The translations under genes and the position numbers were made by a program. Below are positions 24,501-31,596 of a stretch of 51,617 nucleotides of DNA, in pieces (position 1 is the stretch's first letter; each line of letters begins with the position of its first letter). The notes beneath the pieces are model-generated. The model had not been told where the DNA came from and did not search any database. It worked only from the letters and a program-made list of their open reading frames with translations. The stretch comes from Parcubacteria group bacterium CG1_02_58_44 (lineage in GTDB: Bacteria > Patescibacteriota > Patescibacteriia > SG8-24), in contig MNWN01000018.1 of the NCBI GenBank assembly GCA_001872545.1, positions 1 to 51,617 on the forward strand, written 5' to 3'.

Positions 24501-25983
24501 CCTGCGCATCATCGGCATGCACCGCGACTATGCCCACGCCATCCGGCCGGCCGGCGTGTCCGGCGAGCTGGTCGATGAGGTAAAACGGAGTTGGGACGCC
24601 GCACTCGAGGAGGGGATGACGCACGGATTCAGGAACGCGCAGATATCGCTGCTGGCTCCGACCGGAACGATCGGCTTCCTGATGGACTGCGACACCACCG
24701 GCATCGAGCCGGACATCGCACTCGTCAAGTACAAGTGGCTGGTCGGCGGCGGCCTGATGAAGATCGTCAACGGCACCGTCAGACCGGCGTTGGTTCGGTT
24801 GGGCTACGGCGACGGACAGATCGTCGACATCATGAAGTTCCTGGACGAGAACGACACCATCGAGGGGGCGCCGCATCTCAAGGATGAGCACCTGTCGGTG
24901 TTCGACTGCGCCTTCCGACCGGCCAAGGGCCAGCGCTGCATCAATTACATGGGACACATCAGGATGATGTCCGCGGTCCAGCCGTTTCTGTCCGGCGCCA
25001 TTTCCAAGACGGTCAACCTGCCCAGCGAGGCCACTGTCGAGGACGTCGAGGACGCGTATCTCGAGGCCTGGCGGTTGGGACTCAAGTCCATTGCCGTCTA
25101 CCGCGACGGGTCCAAGGGTCAGCAGGTACTGACCACCTCGGTCGACCAGGACAGGAAAGTAAGCGGCGCCGAGGCGGCGCGCGAGCTGGCGGCGGCCAAC
25201 GAGGAGATCAACGGCCTCAGGAAGGATCTTGAGGCCGCGATGTCTAGGACCAGACTCGACCGTCGGCCCCTGCGTCGTCACTTGCCGGACGAGCGTCGGT
25301 CGGTGACGCATAAGTTCTCGATTGCCGGACATGAGGGCTACATTACGGTCGGACTGTACGACGACGGCACTCCGGGTGAGATGTTCATCCGCATGGCCAA
25401 GGGCGGTTCGGTGATCTCGGGCCTGATCGACGCCTTCGCCACTACGACCTCGATCGCCCTGCAGTACGGCGTACCCCTGAAAGTCCTGGTCAACAAGTTC
25501 GTGCATCTGAGGTTCGAACCGTCTGGCTTCACTTCCAACCCAAATATCCGTATCGCCAAGTCGATTGTCGACTACCTGTTCCGCTGGCTGGCGCTGAAGT
25601 TCCTGCCTCTCGAGGATCAGATGGCGGTTGGGGTGAACATTGACGCGCCGATCTTGGCCGAGGCCGGACGTGAGGATGTCGAGGCTTCACTTGATACGGT
25701 GATGGACGACAGCAGCGTGCTGAACGGCGATCCGGTCGTGCCGTCCGCCAAGCAGATGAACATCGACGAGGGACGGAAGGGGAGCGGGGCTGCAGGGCCG
25801 TCTTCCGACAGTCGGTCTCCGGACGCATTGGCCGACCGGTCCGAGCCGTCGTCCAACTCGCTGACCATGGGCTTCGACATCCAGTCCGACGCCCCGCCCT
25901 GCGATACCTGCGGCGCGATCATGGTCAGGAACGGGGCGTGCTATAAGTGCCTGAACTGCGGGGGAACCAGCGGCTGCAGCTAG
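21577..25983 (+). CDS. nrdJ: Class II (B12-dependent) ribonucleotide reductase with intein
   Basis: The 1468-residue precursor makes deoxynucleotides with adenosylcobalamin as radical source. An ATP-cone lies at about residues 35-125. The catalytic barrel follows, with a redox Cys in QCSACFINSV, substrate-site residues in KYGSGTGTNLSSLRSS and a later LAPTGTIGFLMDCDTTGIEPD loop. Residues 481-844 are an intein inserted in the active-site motif N-P/C-S-E; after splicing, Cys845 becomes the thiyl-radical cysteine. The C-terminal part has a TSCPD domain (HKFSIAGHEGYITVGL) and a zinc-ribbon tail with CDTC and CYKCLNC. The spliced protein would have about 1104 residues. A neighbouring adenosyltransferase gene fits the cofactor need. 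Confidence 0.95.
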   Translation: MMNPVPNATSTADRRTEESRRVVSAILEQIPGLQKVKQVRQRDGSAVDFRPEQVGMALSAALTRVGIDDQMALAKCTHQSLMRLEREFDERTIPTTDDISRIVGTVLIDNNLSFAAKKYFAAMLPERSRQPQRLSAGLKFSRLFTRAEVHPYDQVEWERRDAVIKNEKGQTVFEQRGVEVPKSWSQSATNIVTSKYFRGEIGKPEREYSVRQMVDRVAQTIAHWGRQDGYFASEEDATVFEAELTSILVNQRAAFNSPVWFNVGVSPRPQCSACFINSVRDDMRSILNLAVTEGMLFKYGSGTGTNLSSLRSSKELLANSSGKSSGPVSFMKGFDAFAGVIKSGGKTRRAAKMVILNVDHPDIEDFVECKIREERKAKQLIKAGYDASMDGDAYSSVFFQNANNSVRVTDDFMGAVVDGHEWTTRAVTTGQVMGSMPAKSLFRKISQAAWECGDPGLQFDSMANRWNPVPNSGRINASNPCVTGDTLVATSDGWRRIDSLLDGPMSTIGSDGQAHGTGPAFSTGTKPVYRLTTRAGFELKLTADHRVLTSNRGDVPACELTKDDMVLLGRPGFGSAELDQRLGEFLGLLVGDGCISGEQRTAALTLSPDESAVAERVHARLTEYRQEKAADGRAARETEVTKPQGTLRINTSAKCVTDELDRLAVLDRGSQAKEFMPDVFDLDEGSLAAVLRGLFTADGTVANYADKSQYVGLDSVSLGLLGQVQLLLMAFGIKSNIYRDRRVIGQTTALLPDGQGGSREYEVSQIHSLRISCSSRLAFEKRIGFVAGSVKVDRLSAMNREVGTHEDRFEDQVESFDYLGEEPVYDLTEPDTSHFVASGLVVHNCSEYMFLDDSACNLSSLNLLKFVRSDGSFDTGSFRQASEVMITAMEILVGNSSYPTPSIEENSYDFRALGIGYANLGALLMSYGLAYDSDDGRNFAAAVTALLTACSYRQSARVASVLGPFRYYRMNEESFLRIIGMHRDYAHAIRPAGVSGELVDEVKRSWDAALEEGMTHGFRNAQISLLAPTGTIGFLMDCDTTGIEPDIALVKYKWLVGGGLMKIVNGTVRPALVRLGYGDGQIVDIMKFLDENDTIEGAPHLKDEHLSVFDCAFRPAKGQRCINYMGHIRMMSAVQPFLSGAISKTVNLPSEATVEDVEDAYLEAWRLGLKSIAVYRDGSKGQQVLTTSVDQDRKVSGAEAARELAAANEEINGLRKDLEAAMSRTRLDRRPLRRHLPDERRSVTHKFSIAGHEGYITVGLYDDGTPGEMFIRMAKGGSVISGLIDAFATTTSIALQYGVPLKVLVNKFVHLRFEPSGFTSNPNIRIAKSIVDYLFRWLALKFLPLEDQMAVGVNIDAPILAEAGREDVEASLDTVMDDSSVLNGDPVVPSAKQMNIDEGRKGSGAAGPSSDSRSPDALADRSEPSSNSLTMGFDIQSDAPPCDTCGAIMVRNGACYKCLNCGGTSGCS
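23017..24108 (+). other. Intein with LAGLIDADG homing endonuclease inside nrdJ
   Basis: The intein spans precursor residues 481-844 (364 residues). Block A starts CVTGDTLVAT with nucleophile Cys1, and block B is KLTADHRVLTS with the TxxH motif. The two endonuclease helices are LGEFLGLLVGDGCIS and LAAVLRGLFTADGTVA, each with the acidic residue that binds metal. The C-terminal splice end is VYDLTEPDTSHF...ASGLVVHN followed by Cys+1. All splice residues (Cys1, block B His, penultimate His, Asn, Cys+1) are present, so splicing and homing are both expected to work. Confidence 0.95.
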
Positions 25984-25986
25984 ATC

Positions 25987-26113
25987 GCAGGCTCTGGACC
26001 GAGCGCACTGCATCCGGCTTCGTGGTCTGCTTGTTCAACGTACTTTTTCAGTACGTCTTACTTCACAAACCACTCCAGCCGGATACGTTGCATCTCGTCC
26101 AGAGCCTGCTTTT
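25987..26113. repeat. 123-nt long imperfect hairpin after nrdJ
   Basis: GCAGGCTCTGGAC (25987-25999) pairs perfectly with GTCCAGAGCCTGC (26097-26109). Further in, ATCCGGC/GCCGGAT, GTGGT/ACCAC and a terminal CGTACT-ttttc-AGTACG continue the same stem. TTTT follows. It begins four bases after the nrdJ stop. It could be an unusually long terminator, an RNA stability element or a palindromic mobile element. Confidence 0.7.
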
Positions 26114-26121
26114 GGTTGGAA

Positions 26122-26151
26122 GCACTCCTTCCCATTATTAGAGAGGAGTGC
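26122..26151. repeat. 8-bp inverted repeat
   Basis: GCACTCCT (26122-26129) and AGGAGTGC (26144-26151) are exact inverts, 14 bp apart, beside the long hairpin. The rest of 26152-26529 holds only repeats and no gene. Confidence 0.4.
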
Positions 26152-26230
26152 ATGTGGGGCGTCATTCCTCGAATGATCGTTTATTTTTAAGTCTCGTCAT
26201 CTGTTTTCCTGTCGTTTCGGCAACTCGACG

Positions 26231-26252
26231 GGTCCGGTCGGACGACCGGACC
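26231..26252. repeat. Perfect 9-bp hairpin
   Basis: GGTCCGGTC-ggac-GACCGGACC lies in the nrdJ-cobO intergenic region. No T run follows, so it is not a classical terminator. Confidence 0.45.
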
Positions 26253-26275
26253 ATCGTCTGGTCAGTCTCGTCGTG

Positions 26276-26315
26276 TCGGACTGAAGCGGTTCAGTCCTCG
26301 CTCCTCCTCGACTTC
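26276..26315. repeat. 41-nt dispersed repeat, copy 2
   Basis: This matches 21109-21149 with about five differences. Both copies lie between genes that flank nrdJ. Confidence 0.6.
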
Positions 26316-26362
26316 GGCAAGCGGCGGGGATCGATCGGATCAAAAAATGTAAAAAAGAGTAA

Positions 26363-26464
26363 TGTCGCCCCGGCCTCCGAGCCGGGGCCCAGAAGCAGAA
26401 AAGAGTTGAATTGATCCTGGATCCCGGATATTGCTCACCGCATTCGCAATTCCGGGATGACAAA
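26363..26464. repeat. Dispersed palindromic repeat, third copy
   Basis: GCCCCGGC-ctccga-GCCGGGGC is followed by CCAGAAGCAG, TGGATCCCGGATATTGCT and TTCCGGGATGACAAAA, the same order as in 4281-4590 but diverged in the first palindrome. Confidence 0.8.
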
Positions 26465-26529
26465 AATAGTAACGTTCATGGGCTGTTTCTAGAACACACA
26501 AAAGCACAAGGTTTAAAAGTTACAAAATT

Positions 26530-27072
26530 ATGAGTAAGAGTCTGATTCAGATCTACACCGGCGACGGAAAGGGGAAGACGACTGCGGCGTTGGGGTTGGC
26601 CGTGCGGGCGGTCGGTGCCGGAAAGAAGGTCGCCATCGTCTATTTCGATAAGGGCGGCGATCATTACAGCGAGCGGAAGGTGCTCGCGGAGCGGTTTGCG
26701 GGTGAGATCGACTTCTTTGCCACCGGACAGGACCGAATTGCCCCGGACAGCGGACAGTTTCGCTTCGGGGTCGAGCGGCTGGACATCGACGAGGCGGCGC
26801 GCGGATTGGAGCTGGTACGGGAACTGATTCGAGAGGCTCGTTATGACCTGATCGTACTCGATGAGATCAATACCTCGGCTTCGCTCGGTCTGCTCCCGGC
26901 CGAACCGGTCGTCGAGTTGCTTCGTAACAAGCCGGATTCAGTCGAGCTGGTGCTGACCGGTCGCAACGCCCCTCAGTCTTTTTTGGATCAGGCCGATTTG
27001 GTGACTGAAATGGGGCTCGTGGACCACTACTACCGTCGGGGAGTGAAGGCCCGGGAAGGGTTCGATTTTTGA
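26530..27072 (+). CDS. cobO: Cob(I)alamin adenosyltransferase, CobO/BtuR type
   Basis: The 180-residue P-loop enzyme transfers the adenosyl group of ATP to cobalamin to make adenosylcobalamin. IQIYTGDGKGKTTAALGLAVRA carries the P-loop, DLIVLDEINTSASLGLL the metal-binding Walker B-like motif, and VELVLTGRNAP the typical closing strand. The length is normal for CobO. It follows the B12-dependent reductase gene (distance 546 bp, filled by repeats), so it probably serves that enzyme. No cobalamin synthesis genes are seen, so B12 is probably taken up or salvaged. 27073-27329 downstream holds no gene that I can support. Confidence 0.93.
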   Translation: MSKSLIQIYTGDGKGKTTAALGLAVRAVGAGKKVAIVYFDKGGDHYSERKVLAERFAGEIDFFATGQDRIAPDSGQFRFGVERLDIDEAARGLELVRELIREARYDLIVLDEINTSASLGLLPAEPVVELLRNKPDSVELVLTGRNAPQSFLDQADLVTEMGLVDHYYRRGVKAREGFDF

Positions 27073-27329
27073 GGTCGTAATGCCTTAGACTAGATCCTAT
27101 CCGATAGTCGGTCGTCGGCGTTTTCGTCGGGCAAGCTAAGGGAATCGTCAATCAGCTCGCTGTGGTGTTACGACAGAGAAATAACGGATAAAAATGGAGA
27201 CTGTCCGGTGCTGTCGGCTGCGCGGTGTCGGTCAAGTTCCTCCTTCTGCGGACTGAGTACGGATCGGCTCTCTTTTCCGGGCGGTTGTGGTAACATTAAG
27301 TCCGATAAACTGAAACGAACACGATCAGC

Positions 27330-27839
27330 ATGGACGATATCAGCAAAAAGCCAGTCGAGATCAGGCCGACTCTGCGCAGACCGGAAAGCGGCCGACAGCC
27401 TGAGTCCGGCCTTGAGCTTGAGCCGACGGCGGAAGGTGCTGCGGCAGAAAGTGAGCCGGCGGAAGAGTCAGCCGACGAGTCGGTCGGTCAGCTTCCGGCA
27501 GTGCAGACCGTTGCCCCGGCCGTAATTCCGGCGGCGGACCGCAGTCGCGACATGCTGCTGATCGAGGTCGAAGAGAAGCTCGAGGACAATCTGTGGGATG
27601 CCTATCGTGCCATGACGCCAGACCTGCGGCTGAAGTTCAAGATGGAAGGCGAGAGGATCGCCCAGGTAGTCAGGGAAGGCATCGCCACCGGTCGGGTGGT
27701 GGCCCACAACATCCTGACCATGATCGTGGAGTGGCTCGGCATGATCCCCGGAGTGAACCGTTGGTTCCTGATTCAGGAGGCCAAGATCAAGACTGACGCG
27801 CTGATAAAGCTCGGAAGAAACCGTAGCCACCAGGAATGA
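27330..27839 (+). CDS. Unknown protein coupled to the TraD/VirB4-like ATPase
   Basis: The 169-residue protein has a disordered, acidic Pro/Ala/Glu-rich N-terminal half. A folded C-terminal half (residues 72-169) contains LEDNLWDAYRAMTPDLRLKF and a hydrophobic helix region (HNILTMIVEWLGMIPGVNRW). No known family is recognised. Its stop overlaps the ATG of the ATPase gene (ATGA), so translation is coupled and the two proteins probably work together. No signal peptide is seen. Confidence 0.7.
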   Translation: MDDISKKPVEIRPTLRRPESGRQPESGLELEPTAEGAAAESEPAEESADESVGQLPAVQTVAPAVIPAADRSRDMLLIEVEEKLEDNLWDAYRAMTPDLRLKFKMEGERIAQVVREGIATGRVVAHNILTMIVEWLGMIPGVNRWFLIQEAKIKTDALIKLGRNRSHQE

Positions 27840-30391
27840 CTATGCTGCCGCTGCTTCAGGTGACAATCATGACCCCCGAACAGGAACTGGCCATGCAGGG
27901 CTTTTTCGGAAGCCCGTCTTTCTATTCCCTGTTGGCTGTCGGCGTGGTTCTGGCCGCCATAGTCGTAGCCCTGCTCATGCTGCGCTTCCGGATCAGGTCC
28001 AGATACCAGAAGGCGGCGGCCTTCAGTCGGACCGTCATGCTGGTCACCGTCCCCAAGGAGTCGGCCGAGAAGGGCGACGCCGGACAGCGCGAGAAGGCCC
28101 TGTCCGAGATTCAGGAGGACATCGCCATCATGACCGGAATCTTCTCCGCGATCGGCGGACTGAAGGCCCAGCGCGGCGGTCGGGCTGCCATCTTCGGCCG
28201 GGACGACACCATCTCCTTCGAGATCGTGGCTCAGGAAAGTGTCATCTCCTTCTACATCGTCGTGCCGGAGAGCCTGCGCGAGTTCATCGAACAGCAGGTT
28301 CAGGCCCAGTACAACCACGCGCATATCGAGATCCTTGACGACTACAACATCTTCAAGTCGCAGGGGTCGATTGCGGCCAACGATTTCTCGTTCCGAAGGC
28401 AGCTGTTCTTTCCGGTCAGGACCTTCGAGAGCATGGAGACCGATCCGCTGAACGCCATCACCAACGCCATGTCCAAGGTGGAGAAGGACGACGGGGTGGC
28501 GCTTCAGATTCTCGTCCGGTCGGCCAAGAAGGGCTGGCGGGACTTGGGACTGAAGGTGGCCAAGGAGATGCATCAGGGCAAGAACTTTAAGGAGGCATTG
28601 CATGGCGAACCGAAGCTCAAGATACTGACCGACGCCCTGAAGTCCAGCAAGTCGGCCGAGTCCGCCGCTCCGAAGAGGGACTATCAGATGTCCGAACGTG
28701 AGAGGGAGATGGTAAAGTCGATCGAAGACAAGGCCGGGCATCTTGGTCTGGACGTGAACGTCAGAGTCATCGCCTCGGCCGGCAATCCCGGCAAGGCCCA
28801 GGCTTACCTCAACAATGTCGTCGCCTCGTTCGCCCAATACAACATTCCCCAGTACGGCAACGAGCTGGTGCCGTCCGGAAAGCGTCAGTCGGCGATACTG
28901 GAGAACTTCATCTACAGGACGTTCGACGAACGGCGTCGCATGGTGATGACCGGCAGCGAGCTGGCCAGCATCTACCACCTGCCGCTGCCGTCGACCGAGA
29001 CACCCAACATCCGGTGGCTCATGGCCAGGAAGGCGCCGCCGCCCGGGAACATCCCCAAGGAGGGCATTTTTCTCGGGACCTCCGAGTACCGCGGCGTCAC
29101 CACCAAGATCTACCAGAAGCACGAGGACCGGTTTCGTCACATGTACGTCATCGGCGGTTCCGGTTCCGGTAAGTCGGAGTTCATCGCCGCCATGGCCGCG
29201 CAGGACATCAAGGCCGGCTTCGGCATAGGCGTCATCGACCCGCACGGCGACCTGGTCGAGACCATCCTGTCGTCCGTGCCCAAGGAGCGGGCCGAGGACG
29301 TGATCATCTTCGATCCGTCCGACTACGACCGTCCGCTCGGCCTGAACATGCTCGAGGCCCCGTCCAAGGAGATGCAGGACTTCGTGGTCGGCGAGATGAT
29401 CGCCATCTTCTACAAGCTGTTCCCGCCGGAGACCATGGGTCCGATGTTCGAGCACACCATGCGCAACATGATGCTGACGCTGATGGCCGAGGTCGACAAT
29501 CCGGGCACTATCGCCGAGATTCCGCGGCTGATCACCGACCCCGAGTACCAGAAGAAGTGGATCGCCAAGGTCACCGATACGGCCGTCCGTTCCTACTGGG
29601 AGAACGAGGTCGCCAAGACGTCGGACTTCCACAAGTCGGAGATGTTCGGTTACTTGACCTCCAAGGTCGGCCGGTTCGTAGAGAACGCCATGATGCGCAA
29701 CATCGTCGGCCAGACCAAGTCGGCCTTCGACTTCCGCGAGGTGATGGACCAGAAGAAGATCCTGCTGGTGAACCTGTCGAAGGGCAAGATCGGCGACATC
29801 AACGCCAACCTGCTCGGACTGATCATGGTCACCAAACTGCAGATGGCGGCCATGGCCCGAGCGGACATACCCAAGGAGGAGCGCAGCGACTTCTTCCTGT
29901 ACATCGACGAGTTCCAGAACTTTATCACCCCGTCGATCGCGACCATCCTGTCCGAGGCGCGCAAGTACCGCCTGTCGCTGACCATCGCCCATCAGTATAT
30001 CGCCCAGCTGGCGCCGAAGGGGGACACCGAGATCCGCGACGCGGTCATGGGCAACGTCGGCACCAAGCTGGTCGGACGCATCGGCATAGACGACGCTGAA
30101 TTCCTCGAGAAGGAGTTCGCACCGGTATTCACCGCCTTCGACCTGATGAACGTGGACAAGATCCACTGGAACGCCAAGATGCTGATCGACAACACCGTCT
30201 CCCGTCCGTTCGTCATGAAGTCGCCGCCGATGGTGGTCGGCAACCGGCGGCTGTCCGATGCCATCAAGCAACTGGCCCGACTGAAGTACGGCCGGGACCG
30301 GGTCATGGTCGAACAGGAGATCCTGGATCGGACGCGGATAGAGAGCATGCCGGCACCGCCGCCGGAGCAGCCCAAGCCCAGGACGGTCTAG
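27836..30391 (+). CDS. Membrane-anchored TraD/VirB4-like ATPase
   Basis: The 851-residue protein has one N-terminal membrane helix (residues 30-50). A long region with a conserved 'FEIVAQESVISFYIVVPESLREFIEQQV' style fold (in part) follows. Then comes a RecA-like motor: Walker A VIGGSGSGKSEF near residue 440, IGVIDPHGDLVE, and Walker B FFLYIDEFQNF near residue 690, followed by ARKYRLSLTIAHQYIAQL. This layout matches type IV secretion DNA-binding ATPases (TraD/VirD4/VirB4) that occur singly in CPR genomes. It could pump DNA or drive a surface structure. No other secretion genes are nearby except the overlapped partner at 27330. An in-frame ATG at 27866 is an alternative start. Confidence 0.85.
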   Translation: MTMLPLLQVTIMTPEQELAMQGFFGSPSFYSLLAVGVVLAAIVVALLMLRFRIRSRYQKAAAFSRTVMLVTVPKESAEKGDAGQREKALSEIQEDIAIMTGIFSAIGGLKAQRGGRAAIFGRDDTISFEIVAQESVISFYIVVPESLREFIEQQVQAQYNHAHIEILDDYNIFKSQGSIAANDFSFRRQLFFPVRTFESMETDPLNAITNAMSKVEKDDGVALQILVRSAKKGWRDLGLKVAKEMHQGKNFKEALHGEPKLKILTDALKSSKSAESAAPKRDYQMSEREREMVKSIEDKAGHLGLDVNVRVIASAGNPGKAQAYLNNVVASFAQYNIPQYGNELVPSGKRQSAILENFIYRTFDERRRMVMTGSELASIYHLPLPSTETPNIRWLMARKAPPPGNIPKEGIFLGTSEYRGVTTKIYQKHEDRFRHMYVIGGSGSGKSEFIAAMAAQDIKAGFGIGVIDPHGDLVETILSSVPKERAEDVIIFDPSDYDRPLGLNMLEAPSKEMQDFVVGEMIAIFYKLFPPETMGPMFEHTMRNMMLTLMAEVDNPGTIAEIPRLITDPEYQKKWIAKVTDTAVRSYWENEVAKTSDFHKSEMFGYLTSKVGRFVENAMMRNIVGQTKSAFDFREVMDQKKILLVNLSKGKIGDINANLLGLIMVTKLQMAAMARADIPKEERSDFFLYIDEFQNFITPSIATILSEARKYRLSLTIAHQYIAQLAPKGDTEIRDAVMGNVGTKLVGRIGIDDAEFLEKEFAPVFTAFDLMNVDKIHWNAKMLIDNTVSRPFVMKSPPMVVGNRRLSDAIKQLARLKYGRDRVMVEQEILDRTRIESMPAPPPEQPKPRTV

Positions 30392-30423
30392 TCGCAGAGT
30401 TTCTACCTGTCCCGCACACGCAG

Positions 30424-30449
30424 GAAGATCGCGTTTCGGCGCGATCTTT
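30424..30449 (+). terminator. Hairpin after the ATPase gene
   Basis: AAGATCGCG and CGCGATCTT pair around TTTCGG. The T run is weak (TTTG), so termination may be partial. Confidence 0.45.
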
Positions 30450-30511
30450 GCTCTAGCGCATCGTCGATCTGAGGCCAGTCTCAAGTAGGACGTTTTTCTC
30501 GAGGGGCCAAG

Positions 30512-30552
30512 AGGGGACTGCCGACTCCCCTGCCAAAAAACGGTTTTTTGGC
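30512..30552. repeat. Two adjacent hairpins
   Basis: AGGGGA...TCCCCT (30512-30531) is directly followed by the perfect GCCAAAAAA-cgg-TTTTTTGGC (30532-30552). The second could end transcription in either direction. Confidence 0.45.
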
Positions 30553-30578
30553 CCAGACCGAAGGGTTTTCGGGATGGT

Positions 30579-30607
30579 TTGACCGGGGTCGGCGTTCGTG
30601 ATAATAC
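30579..30607 (+). promoter_or_regulatory. Promoter of the conserved unknown upstream of dnaX
   Basis: TTGACC (30579-30584) is followed by GATAATAC; TAATAC (30602-30607) has 17-bp spacing. The leader would be about 55 nt. Confidence 0.45.
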
Positions 30608-30668
30608 AAAGGAGTATTAGAGGCTCTTTTCTTCGCAAATATCAAATAAAAAAGTTAGTCATATTCGT

Positions 30669-31502
30669 ATGGACGAACAAACAAAACCGAATTTCAATGC
30701 TAATTTATCCGTCGGACAGGACTTTCCGACGGACCGGCCACTGACCGACTTTCTGCAGGCTAAGGCCCAGGTCAGGCTCGATGAGCCGTCGGAAGCGGCT
30801 GTCGTCGGAACGTCCGCGGTGGAGCCGGAAGACTCGGTTCGGCAATTCGCCTCGCCGATCGACGAGCCGGAAGGGACTCTGGTCGTCATGCCTGCCGTGT
30901 CGGGTCGTCCGGAGGACAATCGGACCGTGGTCGCACTCAGGGCCCTGCGGCAGATGGAGCAGCAGCTCGCCGCCGTGATCCGCCTGCTCGGTGCTGACGG
31001 CCAGACGACGGCGGACGGAATGCCGCCCGAACCTCAGGTGTCGACTAGGCCGTCGTTCGGAAACGGCGACTGGTCTGCGGCCCCCCGTGAGGATCTCTCG
31101 ACGCTCAAGCCGATCGACGGACGGGTGGTCGAGGGCGTGTTCGACGGTCGGGGCATGGTCGGCTCGGACGGCAAGTGCTATCTCGTCCCCCCGAACTACG
31201 CCTCCAAGTCCAAGCTGGTCGAAGGCGACATGCTGAAGCTGATCATCACCCCCAAAGGCTCCTTCATCTACAAGCAGATCGGACCGATCGACCGTTCGCG
31301 ACTCATCGGTTCGCTCGGCTACGACCAGACCACCGGCGAGTACTACGCCACGTCGGACAACCGCCGATGGAACGTCATCAAGGCCAGCGTCACCTACTTC
31401 AAGGGTGAGCCGGGCGATGAGGTCGTCCTGCTGGTGCCGAAAAACGCCCCCTCGAAGTGGGCGGCGGTCGAGAATATCATCAAGCGTAGTTCGCTAGTCT
31501 GA
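30669..31502 (+). CDS. Conserved unknown protein upstream of dnaX
   Basis: The 277-residue protein has a disordered N-terminal part (1-75), a helix likely to form a coiled coil (TVVALRALRQMEQQLAAVIRLL, residues 86-107 in part) and a globular C-terminal domain (145-277). The latter reads GRVVEGVFDGRGMVGSDGK, YASKSKLVEGDMLKLIIT and GSFIYKQIGPIDR. From memory, this C-terminal domain is conserved in Parcubacteria-type genomes; its function is not known to me. The closing 'GDEVVLLVPKNAPSKWAAVENII' (in part) suggests a small beta-barrel. No membrane segment is seen. Confidence 0.75.
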   Translation: MDEQTKPNFNANLSVGQDFPTDRPLTDFLQAKAQVRLDEPSEAAVVGTSAVEPEDSVRQFASPIDEPEGTLVVMPAVSGRPEDNRTVVALRALRQMEQQLAAVIRLLGADGQTTADGMPPEPQVSTRPSFGNGDWSAAPREDLSTLKPIDGRVVEGVFDGRGMVGSDGKCYLVPPNYASKSKLVEGDMLKLIITPKGSFIYKQIGPIDRSRLIGSLGYDQTTGEYYATSDNRRWNVIKASVTYFKGEPGDEVVLLVPKNAPSKWAAVENIIKRSSLV

Positions 31503-31596
31503 GAGTATGGGCACGCCGGTCGGGCCATCTTGGTCGGTTCGTTCCGCCTTCCGTTGAGTCATGGTCGAAATTTCTAAAGCCAGACAAGTTTCTCAG

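Noticed and set aside
27773-30484. A 903-codon open frame on the minus strand
   Set aside because: It is the antisense of the ATPase gene, whose plus-strand frame has clear Walker motifs. The minus product has the Val/Leu/Asp/Gly/Arg-heavy make-up of a shadow of GC-rich coding sequence.
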